From positions 532,555-596,554 of the forward strand of contig NZ_JAQQFV010000005.1 of assembly GCF_029675105.1 (NCBI RefSeq): a DNA stretch of 64,000 bases, read 5' to 3'. Of the stretch, positions 1 through 7,873 are shown one piece after another. Each line of letters starts with the position of its first letter. Within the stretch, counting starts at the first letter, position 1. Origin of the DNA: Nocardia anocheti. GTDB taxonomy: Bacteria; Actinomycetota; Actinomycetes; Mycobacteriales; Mycobacteriaceae. The notes under the pieces are model-generated. The model had not been told where the DNA came from. It saw nothing but the letters and a program-made list of their open reading frames with translations, and did not search any database. The translations under genes were made by a program, and so were the position numbers.

Positions 1-3
1 AAA

Positions 4-33
4 TTGACAATTGTGTCTCCTGTATGCTATGAC
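4..33 (+). promoter_or_regulatory. Candidate sigma-70-type promoter for the GIY-YIG gene
   Basis: TTGACA (4-9) is followed, 18 bases on, by TATGAC (28-33). This is an unusually consensus-like pair for such GC-rich DNA and it lies 35 bases before the ATG at 68. A second AT-rich box, TATAAA at 44-49, could be an alternative -10. Inferred from sequence only. Confidence 0.4.
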
Positions 34-67
34 CACGCGCTAGTATAAAACTCGGTGCGGAGGTTTG

Positions 68-849
68 ATGGGCAAGCCGACTGATGGTGTGATCTATGGG
101 ATTCGTCTCCGCACCGAGTATGACTATCGCTATATCGGGCTGACGACGAAGTCGGAGCAAGTGCGTCTCCGCCAGCATTTCAAGGAAGCCCGTGCGGGTC
201 GAAAGACTCCGCTGTATGACTGGCTGCGCAAGCAGGATCGCGATGCCGTGATAGCGGATGTCCTGGAATGGGTGTATGGCCTGAAGAATCTTGGTCGCGC
301 TGAGATTGCGTGGATTGCCTATCTTCGGAAAGAAGGCCAGCCATTGCTCAATCTGGCAGACGGCGGACTCGGGCCTATTGGTGTGATCTGGACCCCGGAA
401 ATGCGTGAGGCCGCGCGGATCAGGTCGACCGGACGTCCGGGTGTCAGCCGGTTCGGCGACGAGAATCCGTTTTACGGCGGGACCCACTCGGCTGTACAGC
501 GGGCAAAATGGTCGGCCGAACGCAAAGGTACATACCAAGGGGAAGCCAACCCCAACTACGGGAAGTTCGGTTCGGATCACCCGGGGTTCGGTCGGGTGAT
601 GTCGGAGGAATCGCGTCGGCGACTGTCCGAGATGAGAACGGGCTCCGGTAACCCGAACTACGGGCGGACGGCCAGTGCCGAGACCGGGCGAAGATGTCTG
701 CCGTTCGGAAAGGTCGACCGATGCCGTCGAGCAGGCGAAGCGCGCACACCCGCTACCACACGAACATGGGCGTGTTCAAAGAGTCTTGTGCGCATTGCGT
801 CGAGGACCGCGCACACCGGAACAATTCACATCCCGAGACCGAGAGCTGA
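68..849 (+). pseudogene. GIY-YIG nuclease with NUMOD3 repeats, interrupted by a 1-nt frameshift
   Basis: Homing-endonuclease-like protein. The N-terminus carries the GIY-YIG signature (VIYGIRL, then YRYIGLTT, about residues 8-30), expected to form a DNA-cleaving nuclease fold. It is followed by NUMOD3-type DNA-binding repeats (GDENPFYGG, GEANPNYGKFG, SGNPNYGRT, residues about 130-205). ATG 68 is chosen because GGAGG (59-63) sits 4 bases upstream; a TTG at 65 is too close. After GRTASAET (to 685) the frame drops into unrelated codons. One extra base near 686-687 restores AKMSAVRKGRPMPSS and an HTRYHTN...CAHC tail ending at the TGA 847-849, typical of these proteins. So there is a one-base deletion or a sequencing error. 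The gene is visibly less GC-rich than its neighbours, consistent with a mobile origin. Confidence 0.7.
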
Positions 850-871
850 ATCGGATCAAGGTCCGGGTGCG

Positions 872-1324
872 TCAGCCGATACTGTCGAAGATGTCGAAGC
901 AGCTCCAGCCGCCGCGGAACCACTGGGTGATCAGCTGCCAGGTGGACGGGTAGGTGCCGTCGGGGTGGCGTAGGCGCAGGCCGAAGGAGCATTTGCCGAT
1001 GGTGGTGCGAGTGAGTCGCTGGATGACGGTGCGGTGCAGGAACGAGGCGCCGAGCCAGGCGGCCAGGCCGTAGAGGACGGCGGTAGGGCCGGAGGCGAGG
1101 TACCAGGCGGTGGCTCCGACGGCGGCGTGCAGGGCCATGTCGATGAGGAAGGCGGCGATCACGCCGGTCTCCGCGCCACTGGATGTTGTTCCGGTGAGCG
1201 GGAATTCGTCCGCGCGGCGGGCCGGTGCGGCGGGTTCGCGCGAGACGTAGGTCAGTCGTCCGTCGGCGGTGCGCTCGTATCGGCCGTTTCGCGCCGCGGG
1301 CCGGGTCGGTGCTGCAGTGCTCAT
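872..1324 (-). CDS. RDD-family membrane protein (paralogue 1)
   Basis: 150-residue protein. The polar N-terminus (about residues 1-50) is followed by hydrophobic segments (AFLIDMALHAAVGATAWYL; AVLYGLAAWLGASFLH) and a C-terminal GLRLRHPDG motif. This is the arrangement of RDD-domain proteins, small integral membrane proteins of poorly defined function. The ATG at 1324 is chosen over upstream in-frame codons because the residues before it look non-coding. It is clearly related to the RDD protein at 3354-3827: both have a FLHRT/FVHRTV-like stretch and GLRLRHPDG. It converges on the GIY-YIG gene. Function unknown. Confidence 0.75.
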   Translation of the reverse strand: MSTAAPTRPAARNGRYERTADGRLTYVSREPAAPARRADEFPLTGTTSSGAETGVIAAFLIDMALHAAVGATAWYLASGPTAVLYGLAAWLGASFLHRTVIQRLTRTTIGKCSFGLRLRHPDGTYPSTWQLITQWFRGGWSCFDIFDSIG

Positions 1325-1471
1325 GAGCTCAGCGTGGCGCACCCCGCTTAACGAACACCCACTGCCGACCTTGTCGTCGTGATCGCTTGTGCCGCAAGCT
1401 CGCTCGCAACAGCCGCTGTTCCCGCCGCTCGGCACCGCGGTGGGCTGGACCGGGGTGCTCGGGTTCGGTAG

Positions 1472-1702
1472 GCCGAGTACGGCCGCGAATACAGGCCCTT
1501 CGAGGACGACGGCCTGCCTGACGGAGAACATCTGCGCCCGTGGATGACCCAGCGTTTCCGTGCGGAACTGGAGCACAGTGGTCGGCCCTACGTCCTGCTG
1601 ACCGGCCCGCCCGAGCGGCGTCTGGCCTACGCGGTGGCTGCGGTAGACGACTTGCTCGCGCGCGGTTGGGGAATCACCGATCCGCTCCCGGAGAAGCGCT
1701 AG
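1472..1702 (+). pseudogene. C-terminal remnant of an AAA_28/NadR-like ATPase
   Basis: An open frame from just after a TAG (1469-1471) to TAG 1700-1702 reads EYGREYRPFEDDGLPDGEHL, then RPWMTQRFRAEL, TGPPERRLAYAV and GWGITDPL. I recognise this as the last ~75 residues of AAA_28-type P-loop ATPases. The Walker A and B parts are absent and only an internal ATG (1544) remains, so it cannot make a working ATPase. It ends 19 bases from the convergent GH5 gene. Family assignment is from memory of the conserved FEDDG and ERRLAxAVxAVDxLL patterns. Confidence 0.55.
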
Positions 1703-1721
1703 CCCCAACCGCACGCGCGGA

Positions 1722-3218
1722 TCAGCCCGCCGACCCGGTCGACCACGGGAACCCCGACGCCGATCCGGTGCCACCGCCTGACGGCAGTTCGGCGCCCGAC
1801 GAACCCGGCCGGTGGATCTGGACGGTGACCGGATCGGTGCCGTCGGCCTCCACAGTGACGATGCGCGCTCCGGCGGCGGAGGTCACCCGGCCACCGGTGA
1901 TGCGGACCTCGTAGCCGTCCGGATACGCCAGGTCGGAGACGTAGATCTCGGTCGGTGCCGAGGCCGCACGCGGCCGGTAGCGGTACGCGAAATCGCCGGT
2001 GGCGGAATCGAAGACCATCTTGTCCGGCGTACCCGCCGTGGCCTGCGGATAGGTGCGGACGAGTTGCTTGCCGAGTTCGCCGCGGAACGGATCACCGTCA
2101 CTCGCGCTGTAGTGCCAGTAGTGCCAGCCGACGAAACGCTCGTCGGCGCGGGACACGGTGTTGTGCAGCACGGTCGGATCGCCGTCACCGAATTCGGTGA
2201 CCAGCGTGGGGATGTCGGTGCGCGCGGTGAAGGAGTCGATGTTCGCCCAGGTCTTGTCCTGTTGCACCGGGCAGACCGCGCGCAGTTCCTCGGGCAGGTC
2301 GAGGTAGATGGCCAGCTGGCTCGGGATGCAGTAATCGTGCGGGGAGAACACGATGTTCGGGCTGGTGATCGGTGGATTCTTGCCCAGATGGCTGGGCATG
2401 GTCTCGTTCCAGGTGACATTCGGCTCCCAGAACACCGGCACCGCCGCATTGCGGGCCCGCACCGCGTCGGTCAGGTGTTGCAGTGCGCGTTGGTATTTCG
2501 CGTCGAAGTCGGGACAGCCGTTCGGGAAGCAGGTGAGAAACGGGGTGCCGGGCCAGGGCTCGTTGAGTAGTTCGATGCCGAGCACGCTCGCGTGTCCGTT
2601 CATCCGCTCGGCCAGGGCGCCGAGCGCGGTAGCGAGATGGTCGAGGACGCCGTAGGTGTTGTTCCAGACCTCGTCCCAGCCCGCGTTCATGCTCGGCATC
2701 AGGTAGTACAGCGGGAAGCCGGGGTTCGGCTCGCCGTCGCCGGGCCTGGCCCTGATCGCCCACTCGGGAAAACCGTTGCCGCCCCAGATGTTCGAGAGGC
2801 CGTCCTGATGATTGTCGAGCAGGGTGTAGATGCCGTGCGCGGCGAGCGTGTCCACGACGGTCTCGACCCGGTCCAGGTACGCGGTGTCGACCACGCCCTC
2901 GGTGGGCATCAGGCCGTCGAAGGAGACGCCGAGGCGCACGGTGGTGAAGCCGTGCCGCGCCAGGATCGCCGCCGACGCGTCGGTGAGTGTCATCCCGTCG
3001 CCGGGCTGTAGGTACGGCGCGGACTTGTCGACATTGTTCACTCCGTGCAGCAGCACGGTGCGCCCGTAGCCGTCGATCAGCTCGGCGCCCCGCGCGTGGA
3101 GGGGCGTGAGCCCGGGTTCCGCCGCGACCGGGGAGCTCCCCGCCATCGCCATCCCGGCGACCAGCGCCAGTGCCGTCATCCATCGCACGGCTCGGCCGCG
3201 CCTGACTGTCTCGATCAT
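1722..3218 (-). CDS. Secreted GH5 glycoside hydrolase, endoglycoceramidase-like
   Basis: 498 residues with a signal peptide (hydrophobic core at about 12-27, cleavage near VAAEPG). The catalytic domain is of the GH5 endoglycoceramidase (EGCase) branch: GVNNVDKSAPYL near the N-terminus, acid/base Glu in IELLNEPWPG (about 218), nucleophile Glu in LVTEFGDGD (about 342). A C-terminal beta-type domain (about 395-480) and a Ser/Gly/Pro tail follow. EGCases cut the link between oligosaccharide and ceramide in glycosphingolipids; the enzyme would act outside the cell on host or soil glycolipids. ATG 3218 has GAGGGA about 6 bases upstream. A 30-bp palindrome lies 23-52 bases upstream, suggesting tight repression. 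No dedicated regulator is adjacent. Substrate is inferred from family. Confidence 0.85.
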   Translation of the reverse strand: MIETVRRGRAVRWMTALALVAGMAMAGSSPVAAEPGLTPLHARGAELIDGYGRTVLLHGVNNVDKSAPYLQPGDGMTLTDASAAILARHGFTTVRLGVSFDGLMPTEGVVDTAYLDRVETVVDTLAAHGIYTLLDNHQDGLSNIWGGNGFPEWAIRARPGDGEPNPGFPLYYLMPSMNAGWDEVWNNTYGVLDHLATALGALAERMNGHASVLGIELLNEPWPGTPFLTCFPNGCPDFDAKYQRALQHLTDAVRARNAAVPVFWEPNVTWNETMPSHLGKNPPITSPNIVFSPHDYCIPSQLAIYLDLPEELRAVCPVQQDKTWANIDSFTARTDIPTLVTEFGDGDPTVLHNTVSRADERFVGWHYWHYSASDGDPFRGELGKQLVRTYPQATAGTPDKMVFDSATGDFAYRYRPRAASAPTEIYVSDLAYPDGYEVRITGGRVTSAAGARIVTVEADGTDPVTVQIHRPGSSGAELPSGGGTGSASGFPWSTGSAG

Positions 3219-3240
3219 CCGCGTCCCTCGACTCCGCAGA

Positions 3241-3270
3241 TGGACAAGCGTTCATTTGAACGCATGTCCA
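3241..3270. promoter_or_regulatory. 30-bp near-perfect palindrome, probable repressor operator
   Basis: Left arm TGGACAAGCGTTCA (3241-3254), centre TT, right arm TGAACGCATGTCCA (3257-3270). Thirteen of 14 positions pair. Size and symmetry fit an operator of a TetR-type dimer pair. It sits just upstream of the GH5 gene and no other gene is close enough to be the target. Confidence 0.6.
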
Positions 3271-3353
3271 GTTCCATTGGCGAGTGAACATAGCCGGAGA
3301 TCATCGGTGTGGTCAAGGACACATCGACGAAAATCTCCGCCGGAGCGCGACTC

Positions 3354-3827
3354 TCAGGGCAGGGACACCACTTCGCCGATGGTCCGCAGCAGCGTGGTGA
3401 ACCACCGCGCGATCAACCGTTCCAGCGAAGGTGCGCGGCCGTCGGGATGGCGCAGGCGAAGACCGAACAGCGCAGTGCCGAGCGTGGCCCCGGCGAGCGT
3501 CTGGACGACTGTCCGGTGGACGAACGACGCCGCGATCCAGGCGAGCAGCCCGTACAGAATCGCCATCCCGGCCCCGGCGGGCCGCAGCGCCAGCCACACG
3601 CCGACGCCGATCAGAATGTGCAGCGACCAGTCGATCAGCACGGCGGCGACTATCGCGGGCACCGGCTTGCTGCCGTCGGATCGGCTGGTGGACAGGCTCT
3701 TCGGGCTCGGGACGGGTTGGCCGTCGGCGTCGAGCTCGGGTTTGAGGCTCAGCGTCCCATCGGCCCGTCGTGGATATCTCTTCGCCAGCGCCGCCGCCTC
3801 GCGCCGCTCCGCCCCCGGATCGCTCAT
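3354..3827 (-). CDS. RDD-family membrane protein (paralogue 2), last gene of the CHAT operon
   Basis: 157 residues from ATG 3827. The charged N-terminal ~60 residues (MSDPGAERREAAALAKRYPR) precede two hydrophobic spans (VPAIVAAVLIDWSLHILIGV; AILYGLLAWIAASFVHRTVV) and GLRLRHPDG. The ATG lies only 10 bases after the CHAT gene stop, so it is very likely co-transcribed with it. It is a paralogue of the protein at 872-1324. Role unknown; the context makes a membrane accessory to the CHAT/two-TM pair possible, but chance adjacency is not excluded. Confidence 0.8.
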   Translation of the reverse strand: MSDPGAERREAAALAKRYPRRADGTLSLKPELDADGQPVPSPKSLSTSRSDGSKPVPAIVAAVLIDWSLHILIGVGVWLALRPAGAGMAILYGLLAWIAASFVHRTVVQTLAGATLGTALFGLRLRHPDGRAPSLERLIARWFTTLLRTIGEVVSLP

Positions 3828-3837
3828 ATCCACCAGA

Positions 3838-6800
3838 CTATTCCGCTGGCGGGCGTCGAGCACCCGCTGTCCGGGTGGCGACGAAGGCGGACCAGTTGAG
3901 CGGGTGGGTTCGTGGATCTCCGGTGCGCTGCCAGCGCTGTAGGCGGTCGCGTCCCATGGCCTGGACCGATTCCGGGAATCCGTGGGTGTCGGTCGACTCC
4001 ACGAGTTGTGCGGCGGCACTCCACATTCCCTCCGTGTTGGGCAGTGGCCAGACACTCGACACGATCGAGCCGACGCCCGCCGCCAGCGCCGCGGTGGCCA
4101 GCCCCAGCGGTTCCAGCGCCCTGGTGGCGAAGCTGTCGCAGCCGATCATGATCAGCTCGTCGGCGGCGGGGAAGGTGGTGTGATCCTGGAACCACTCGGC
4201 GGCCGAGACCGTCCCGTCGGCCAGCACGAAGGCGGCCTGACCGGGGGACATGCTGTTGGCGAGCGAGGCGTGACCGGCGAAGACGATCTTCCTCGGCGGG
4301 CGCTCGGTGAGGGTGTCCCTGATGTTCTGTCGACTGGATCGCGTCGGCTGGTGCGCGCTGAGCCGCGTATGTGCCCAGCGTGGGAGGTGGTCGCCGACGA
4401 AGACCGAGCGCAGGTCGCGGGGGAGGGGGATGGCGCGGGGTCGGCGGCCCAGTAGACGTTCACCGCCGGGATCGAGGATGAGCGCGCTGCCGGTGGCGTT
4501 CTCGCGATGCGGGCGGGCCCTGGCCAGCAGGACCGGGGATGGGCAGTAGTTCAGGGCGCAGTGATCGTGGATACGGGTGCGGCCGTTCGGGAGTGGAAGG
4601 AGCCCGAGGGGGAGTTGGGCGGTCAGCCAGGTCGGTTGCACGAACAGGGTTGTCGGATCGGGGGATTCGATCAGGAAGGTGGCGATGGTCTCCGGGAGGA
4701 GCGCTGCGGCCAGCTGGTCGGCGAGTGCCTGTTCCTCGGCCGGTGTCACGGCGAGTGCCTCGTTGATGGCGGCGCGGTAGTCGGTGCCGTCCTCGCGGGT
4801 GGCCAGGGGGAGGACCTTGCGGTAGGCGGTGATCGCCTCGGTCACCGCGGATTTCGGTGTGCACGACGCCTCGTGTGCGCCGGTGCTCGTCACGACGGCG
4901 TGGTAGAGGCTGTCGCCGCGCTCCCATTGTGCCCACCAGATCCAGCGTGCGGTTCCGGCTTCGGCGGCCAGCCTCGGCAGGGAGAACGCGGTGTCGCCGT
5001 GTTCACCGTCGGTGAGTGAGACCGAGATCGGCGGGCTCAGGGGAATGTGGTGGTGGCGTGCGTCTTCGATGAGGGTCTGCTCGCCGGAACCACCCAGAAG
5101 ATCGGCGATCTCGGCGGCGACGGCGGTGTCGACCGGCTGGGGGAGATGATCATCGGGGCGGACTTCGGCGAGCTCGTGCCGGGCGGGTGTGCTCTGCGAA
5201 GCTCCCTCGATGATGAGCCCGATGATCGCGAGTCGCGATTGTTCGCTGGCGAAGGCCGCTTGTAATGCTATGTGCCGCAGGAACTCCACCTGCCCGAGCA
5301 GTCCGGCACGCCATGTGGTCATGTCCTGTCTCGCCCACCAGGCCGCGTAGCCGGACAGGACCGTCACCGCGATCTGGAACGCGTCGTGCGGGTGCTTGTC
5401 GTGGACGTCATGGAGGAACTTGTTGACGGTCACGATCTTTCCGTCGAAAGTCTGATCGAGCGTCGCCGACATCATGACATCGCGATACTCGCTGAAATCT
5501 ATCTCGCCGCAGCGGAACAATGCCTGTCCGAGATCGGCGCGGATCTCGATCGCCTGCGTGTAGTCCTTGCGGCGCAGGCAGAGATCGATCGCCGCGGTCA
5601 GGACTTTGGTCGCCGGGAGATACGCGCCCTCCTGCGTCCAGCGCTGTCCGATCGCGGACAGACAGCGAGACAGATCGCCCCACGCACCCGCCCGTCGAAA
5701 TCCCTCGGTGGCCAGAATCAGATGGAATCGGGCGTTGTCCGGTGCGCTGTCCTGGGTCATGCGCGAGATCAGCAGATCGACCTCGGCGAGCCATCGCGTG
5801 TTGTTCACGGCCACGGCCTTCTCGCGCAGTGCCCAGAGTTCTTCCTCGGTGACGTGGAGACCCAAATGGCTGAGGATGTCGATCCTGGCCCACAGGACCG
5901 CGAGCTCGCGAAAAGATGAGGTGTCCAGTTCGGCGATCGAACCCAGGCATTCGAGCGCCTGGCGATACATGCCGATCTTGTGCAGCACGAAATAGCCGCA
6001 CCACAGCAATTCCACTTTGATCTTCGGGTACTTGCCGATGTCGGGGTCGGCGAGCGCCTTCGCGACGAGGTCCACGCCTTCCCGCATCGCCGAGGCGGTG
6101 TCGGCGCGGGTGAGGCATTCCGCCTGCATGGCCCGCGCAGCCAGCCGATACTCCGCGTGTGGCGAGGCTTTGGCCACCTGGGCGCATATCCTCGCCTCGG
6201 TGCCGAGGGTGGAGAGATCGCGACCGAGCAGCCCGAGGGTGCGCATCAGACGCAGGACCAGCCAGTGGTGGCCTTGCGACGACAGCAACTGCACCAGCGT
6301 GCGCAGTTCCCGATAGGCGATATCGCGATCGGGCGTCGAATCGGCGAACTCGGCGAACTCGTCCGCGATCTGGCCCGCTCGCTGGTGATCGCGGTGGCGC
6401 AGCGCCCGGCGGATCTTGCGAGCCACCCGCACATGCGCCCCGCGACGCATCGGGGACGGGACCACGATGGGGCTCCCGTCGCAGTGTGGCGCGTGGTAGC
6501 CGTGCTCGGTGGCCAGCAGTTCGGCCAAGACGCCGTGCCGGGGGTAGGTGCCGGTGAGGTCGATCAGGTAGCGGATGATCGGGGCGCGCGCCGGGGAGAT
6601 CTCGACATCGCTGTTGGACAGCAGGTGCGGCTGCCGGTAGTCCAGCACCAGGCCGACGACGTCGTGCAGCACGGACAGCTGGGTGCACGCGTCGATATCC
6701 GCGCACTTGCGCACGGTGTCCAGCAGTCGCCGAGCCACGGCGTCGTCGTCGCGGTGGAACCCATAGGCCGCTTCCAGCAGCAGATGGGCGGCCATATGCG

Positions 6801-7077
6801 TGTCGTTGTTGTACCGGTGCAGGTAGTACGCGGTGCCCACGAGCCAGTGCTGTGAGGAGTCGGCGCCGAAAGCCGCGCGCAACGCCGACATCTCGGCGAA
6901 GCGCGCGGCGGGTGGGGTCGCGAACGTGAACGCGGCGGGGCGGGCCCAACGCAGCGACGACGCGGGACCGTCGAAAAGCTCGCCGCCCTCAGTGAGGGCT
7001 TCGGTGAGCAAGCGCCCGGACCAGACCGCCAACCGGCGCCCCAGCCACACCGCCCCTCGGCGTGGCACCGACGTCAC
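3838..7077 (-). CDS. TPR-CHAT domain protease (caspase-like)
   Basis: 1079 residues. The first ~650 are helical and repeat-like (TPR-type; e.g. YRQALECLGSIAELD, TQAIEIRADLGQALFRCGEI). The C-terminal ~300 form a CHAT (caspase HetF-associated with TPRs) domain with both catalytic residues: His in FAGHAS (about 936) and Cys in IGCDSF (about 980), 44 apart. Typical CHAT endings follow (GVGSIVSSVWPLPN; HPLNWSAFV). CHAT proteins cut specific partner proteins, and several act in antiphage or cell-death systems. The start is GTG 7077, overlapping the stop of the two-TM gene by 4 bases (GTGA), so translation is coupled. No gasdermin or repeat-rich substrate gene is adjacent; the two-TM protein or an RDD protein may be the target or membrane anchor. 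Confidence 0.85.
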   Translation of the reverse strand: MTSVPRRGAVWLGRRLAVWSGRLLTEALTEGGELFDGPASSLRWARPAAFTFATPPAARFAEMSALRAAFGADSSQHWLVGTAYYLHRYNNDTHMAAHLLLEAAYGFHRDDDAVARRLLDTVRKCADIDACTQLSVLHDVVGLVLDYRQPHLLSNSDVEISPARAPIIRYLIDLTGTYPRHGVLAELLATEHGYHAPHCDGSPIVVPSPMRRGAHVRVARKIRRALRHRDHQRAGQIADEFAEFADSTPDRDIAYRELRTLVQLLSSQGHHWLVLRLMRTLGLLGRDLSTLGTEARICAQVAKASPHAEYRLAARAMQAECLTRADTASAMREGVDLVAKALADPDIGKYPKIKVELLWCGYFVLHKIGMYRQALECLGSIAELDTSSFRELAVLWARIDILSHLGLHVTEEELWALREKAVAVNNTRWLAEVDLLISRMTQDSAPDNARFHLILATEGFRRAGAWGDLSRCLSAIGQRWTQEGAYLPATKVLTAAIDLCLRRKDYTQAIEIRADLGQALFRCGEIDFSEYRDVMMSATLDQTFDGKIVTVNKFLHDVHDKHPHDAFQIAVTVLSGYAAWWARQDMTTWRAGLLGQVEFLRHIALQAAFASEQSRLAIIGLIIEGASQSTPARHELAEVRPDDHLPQPVDTAVAAEIADLLGGSGEQTLIEDARHHHIPLSPPISVSLTDGEHGDTAFSLPRLAAEAGTARWIWWAQWERGDSLYHAVVTSTGAHEASCTPKSAVTEAITAYRKVLPLATREDGTDYRAAINEALAVTPAEEQALADQLAAALLPETIATFLIESPDPTTLFVQPTWLTAQLPLGLLPLPNGRTRIHDHCALNYCPSPVLLARARPHRENATGSALILDPGGERLLGRRPRAIPLPRDLRSVFVGDHLPRWAHTRLSAHQPTRSSRQNIRDTLTERPPRKIVFAGHASLANSMSPGQAAFVLADGTVSAAEWFQDHTTFPAADELIMIGCDSFATRALEPLGLATAALAAGVGSIVSSVWPLPNTEGMWSAAAQLVESTDTHGFPESVQAMGRDRLQRWQRTGDPRTHPLNWSAFVATRTAGARRPPAE

Positions 7078-7736
7078 GGCTGACCCTGGCCTGCCTCACC
7101 CTCGGTGTCGATGCTCTCGGCCATCCGCCAGATCTCCTGCCCGCTCAGCTCCGGAAACGCGGTGCTGAGCAGCACGGCGGTGGCGAAACGGTCCCGCGAG
7201 CCCGGGTCGAGGATCGTCGCCGACATGCGCAGGGCCTCCGCCCGCGCGGCCGTGGTCGCGATCCGGTCGGCGAACCTGTCGGCGCGCACGCTCGCGCCGC
7301 GTGATTGCCAGAACAGCAGACCGCTGGCGGCGCCGGGCAGCAGACCGGCCGCCACGGTGGCGAGCCCCTGCGGGTCGCCGGGATCGCCGGTGAGCAGCCC
7401 GTACATGATGACGCCGATGGCGATGGCGCCGCACAGCAGGCTGGCGATCGTGGTCAGCCGTTGCTGCTGCTGGGCGCTGGCGTGGTTGGCGATGTCGAGG
7501 TCGGAGCGCTTGCGGGCGGCGGCCTCGAGCCAGTCGTGTGTCCACTCGGCGGGACGGTCGTCGGCGCTGAGGACCGGCGCCTCGGTGTTCTCGCCGCCCT
7601 CGGCGATGACCTGGGTCAGATGCTGGACGCGGGTGCGGGAGCGGCGGGCCTCGAGTAGCTGCAGCGCTGCCGCGTAGGCGGCGCCGAGAACGGTCGAACC
7701 GGCGGCGAACAGTTCGACGGACAGGATCTCACTCAT
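7074..7736 (-). CDS. Two-TM membrane protein coupled to the CHAT protease
   Basis: 220 residues. An N-terminal hydrophobic stretch (about 7-29, LFAAGSTVLGAAYAAALQLL) is followed by a cytoplasmic helix and a tight pair of membrane helices (TIASLLCGAIAIGVIMYGLL; GLATVAAGLLPGAASGLLFW), then a helical tail (RADRFADRIATTAARAEAL). The helix - two TM - helix layout recalls the TRADD-N-associated two-TM domains described with conflict-type effectors; this is resemblance only. The ATG 7736 has GGAAGGGA about 6 bases upstream. It is the first gene of the operon, so the promoter should lie in 7737-7873. A membrane partner, anchor or cleavage substrate of the CHAT protease is plausible. Confidence 0.7.
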   Translation of the reverse strand: MSEILSVELFAAGSTVLGAAYAAALQLLEARRSRTRVQHLTQVIAEGGENTEAPVLSADDRPAEWTHDWLEAAARKRSDLDIANHASAQQQQRLTTIASLLCGAIAIGVIMYGLLTGDPGDPQGLATVAAGLLPGAASGLLFWQSRGASVRADRFADRIATTAARAEALRMSATILDPGSRDRFATAVLLSTAFPELSGQEIWRMAESIDTEGEAGQGQP

Positions 7737-7873
7737 TCCGGGTCCCTTCCGGACCTGGGGAACGGCAGGTCCAGAAGGGAGATCCGACCGATGGTCACGG
7801 GTGTTACCGTGCGGCGGCGTGTTCCGATTCGTACGGCGTGTTCACCGAAACGACTGTCCACCAGCGCATCCGC

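Noticed and set aside
65..973. 302-residue reading of the GIY-YIG gene
   Set aside because: The last ~95 residues are out of the true frame and overlap the RDD gene on the other strand; the other frame carries the conserved end.
3045..3942. Several + frames opposite GH5 and RDD genes
   Set aside because: No motifs, no ribosome sites, and the minus-strand proteins are complete and conserved.
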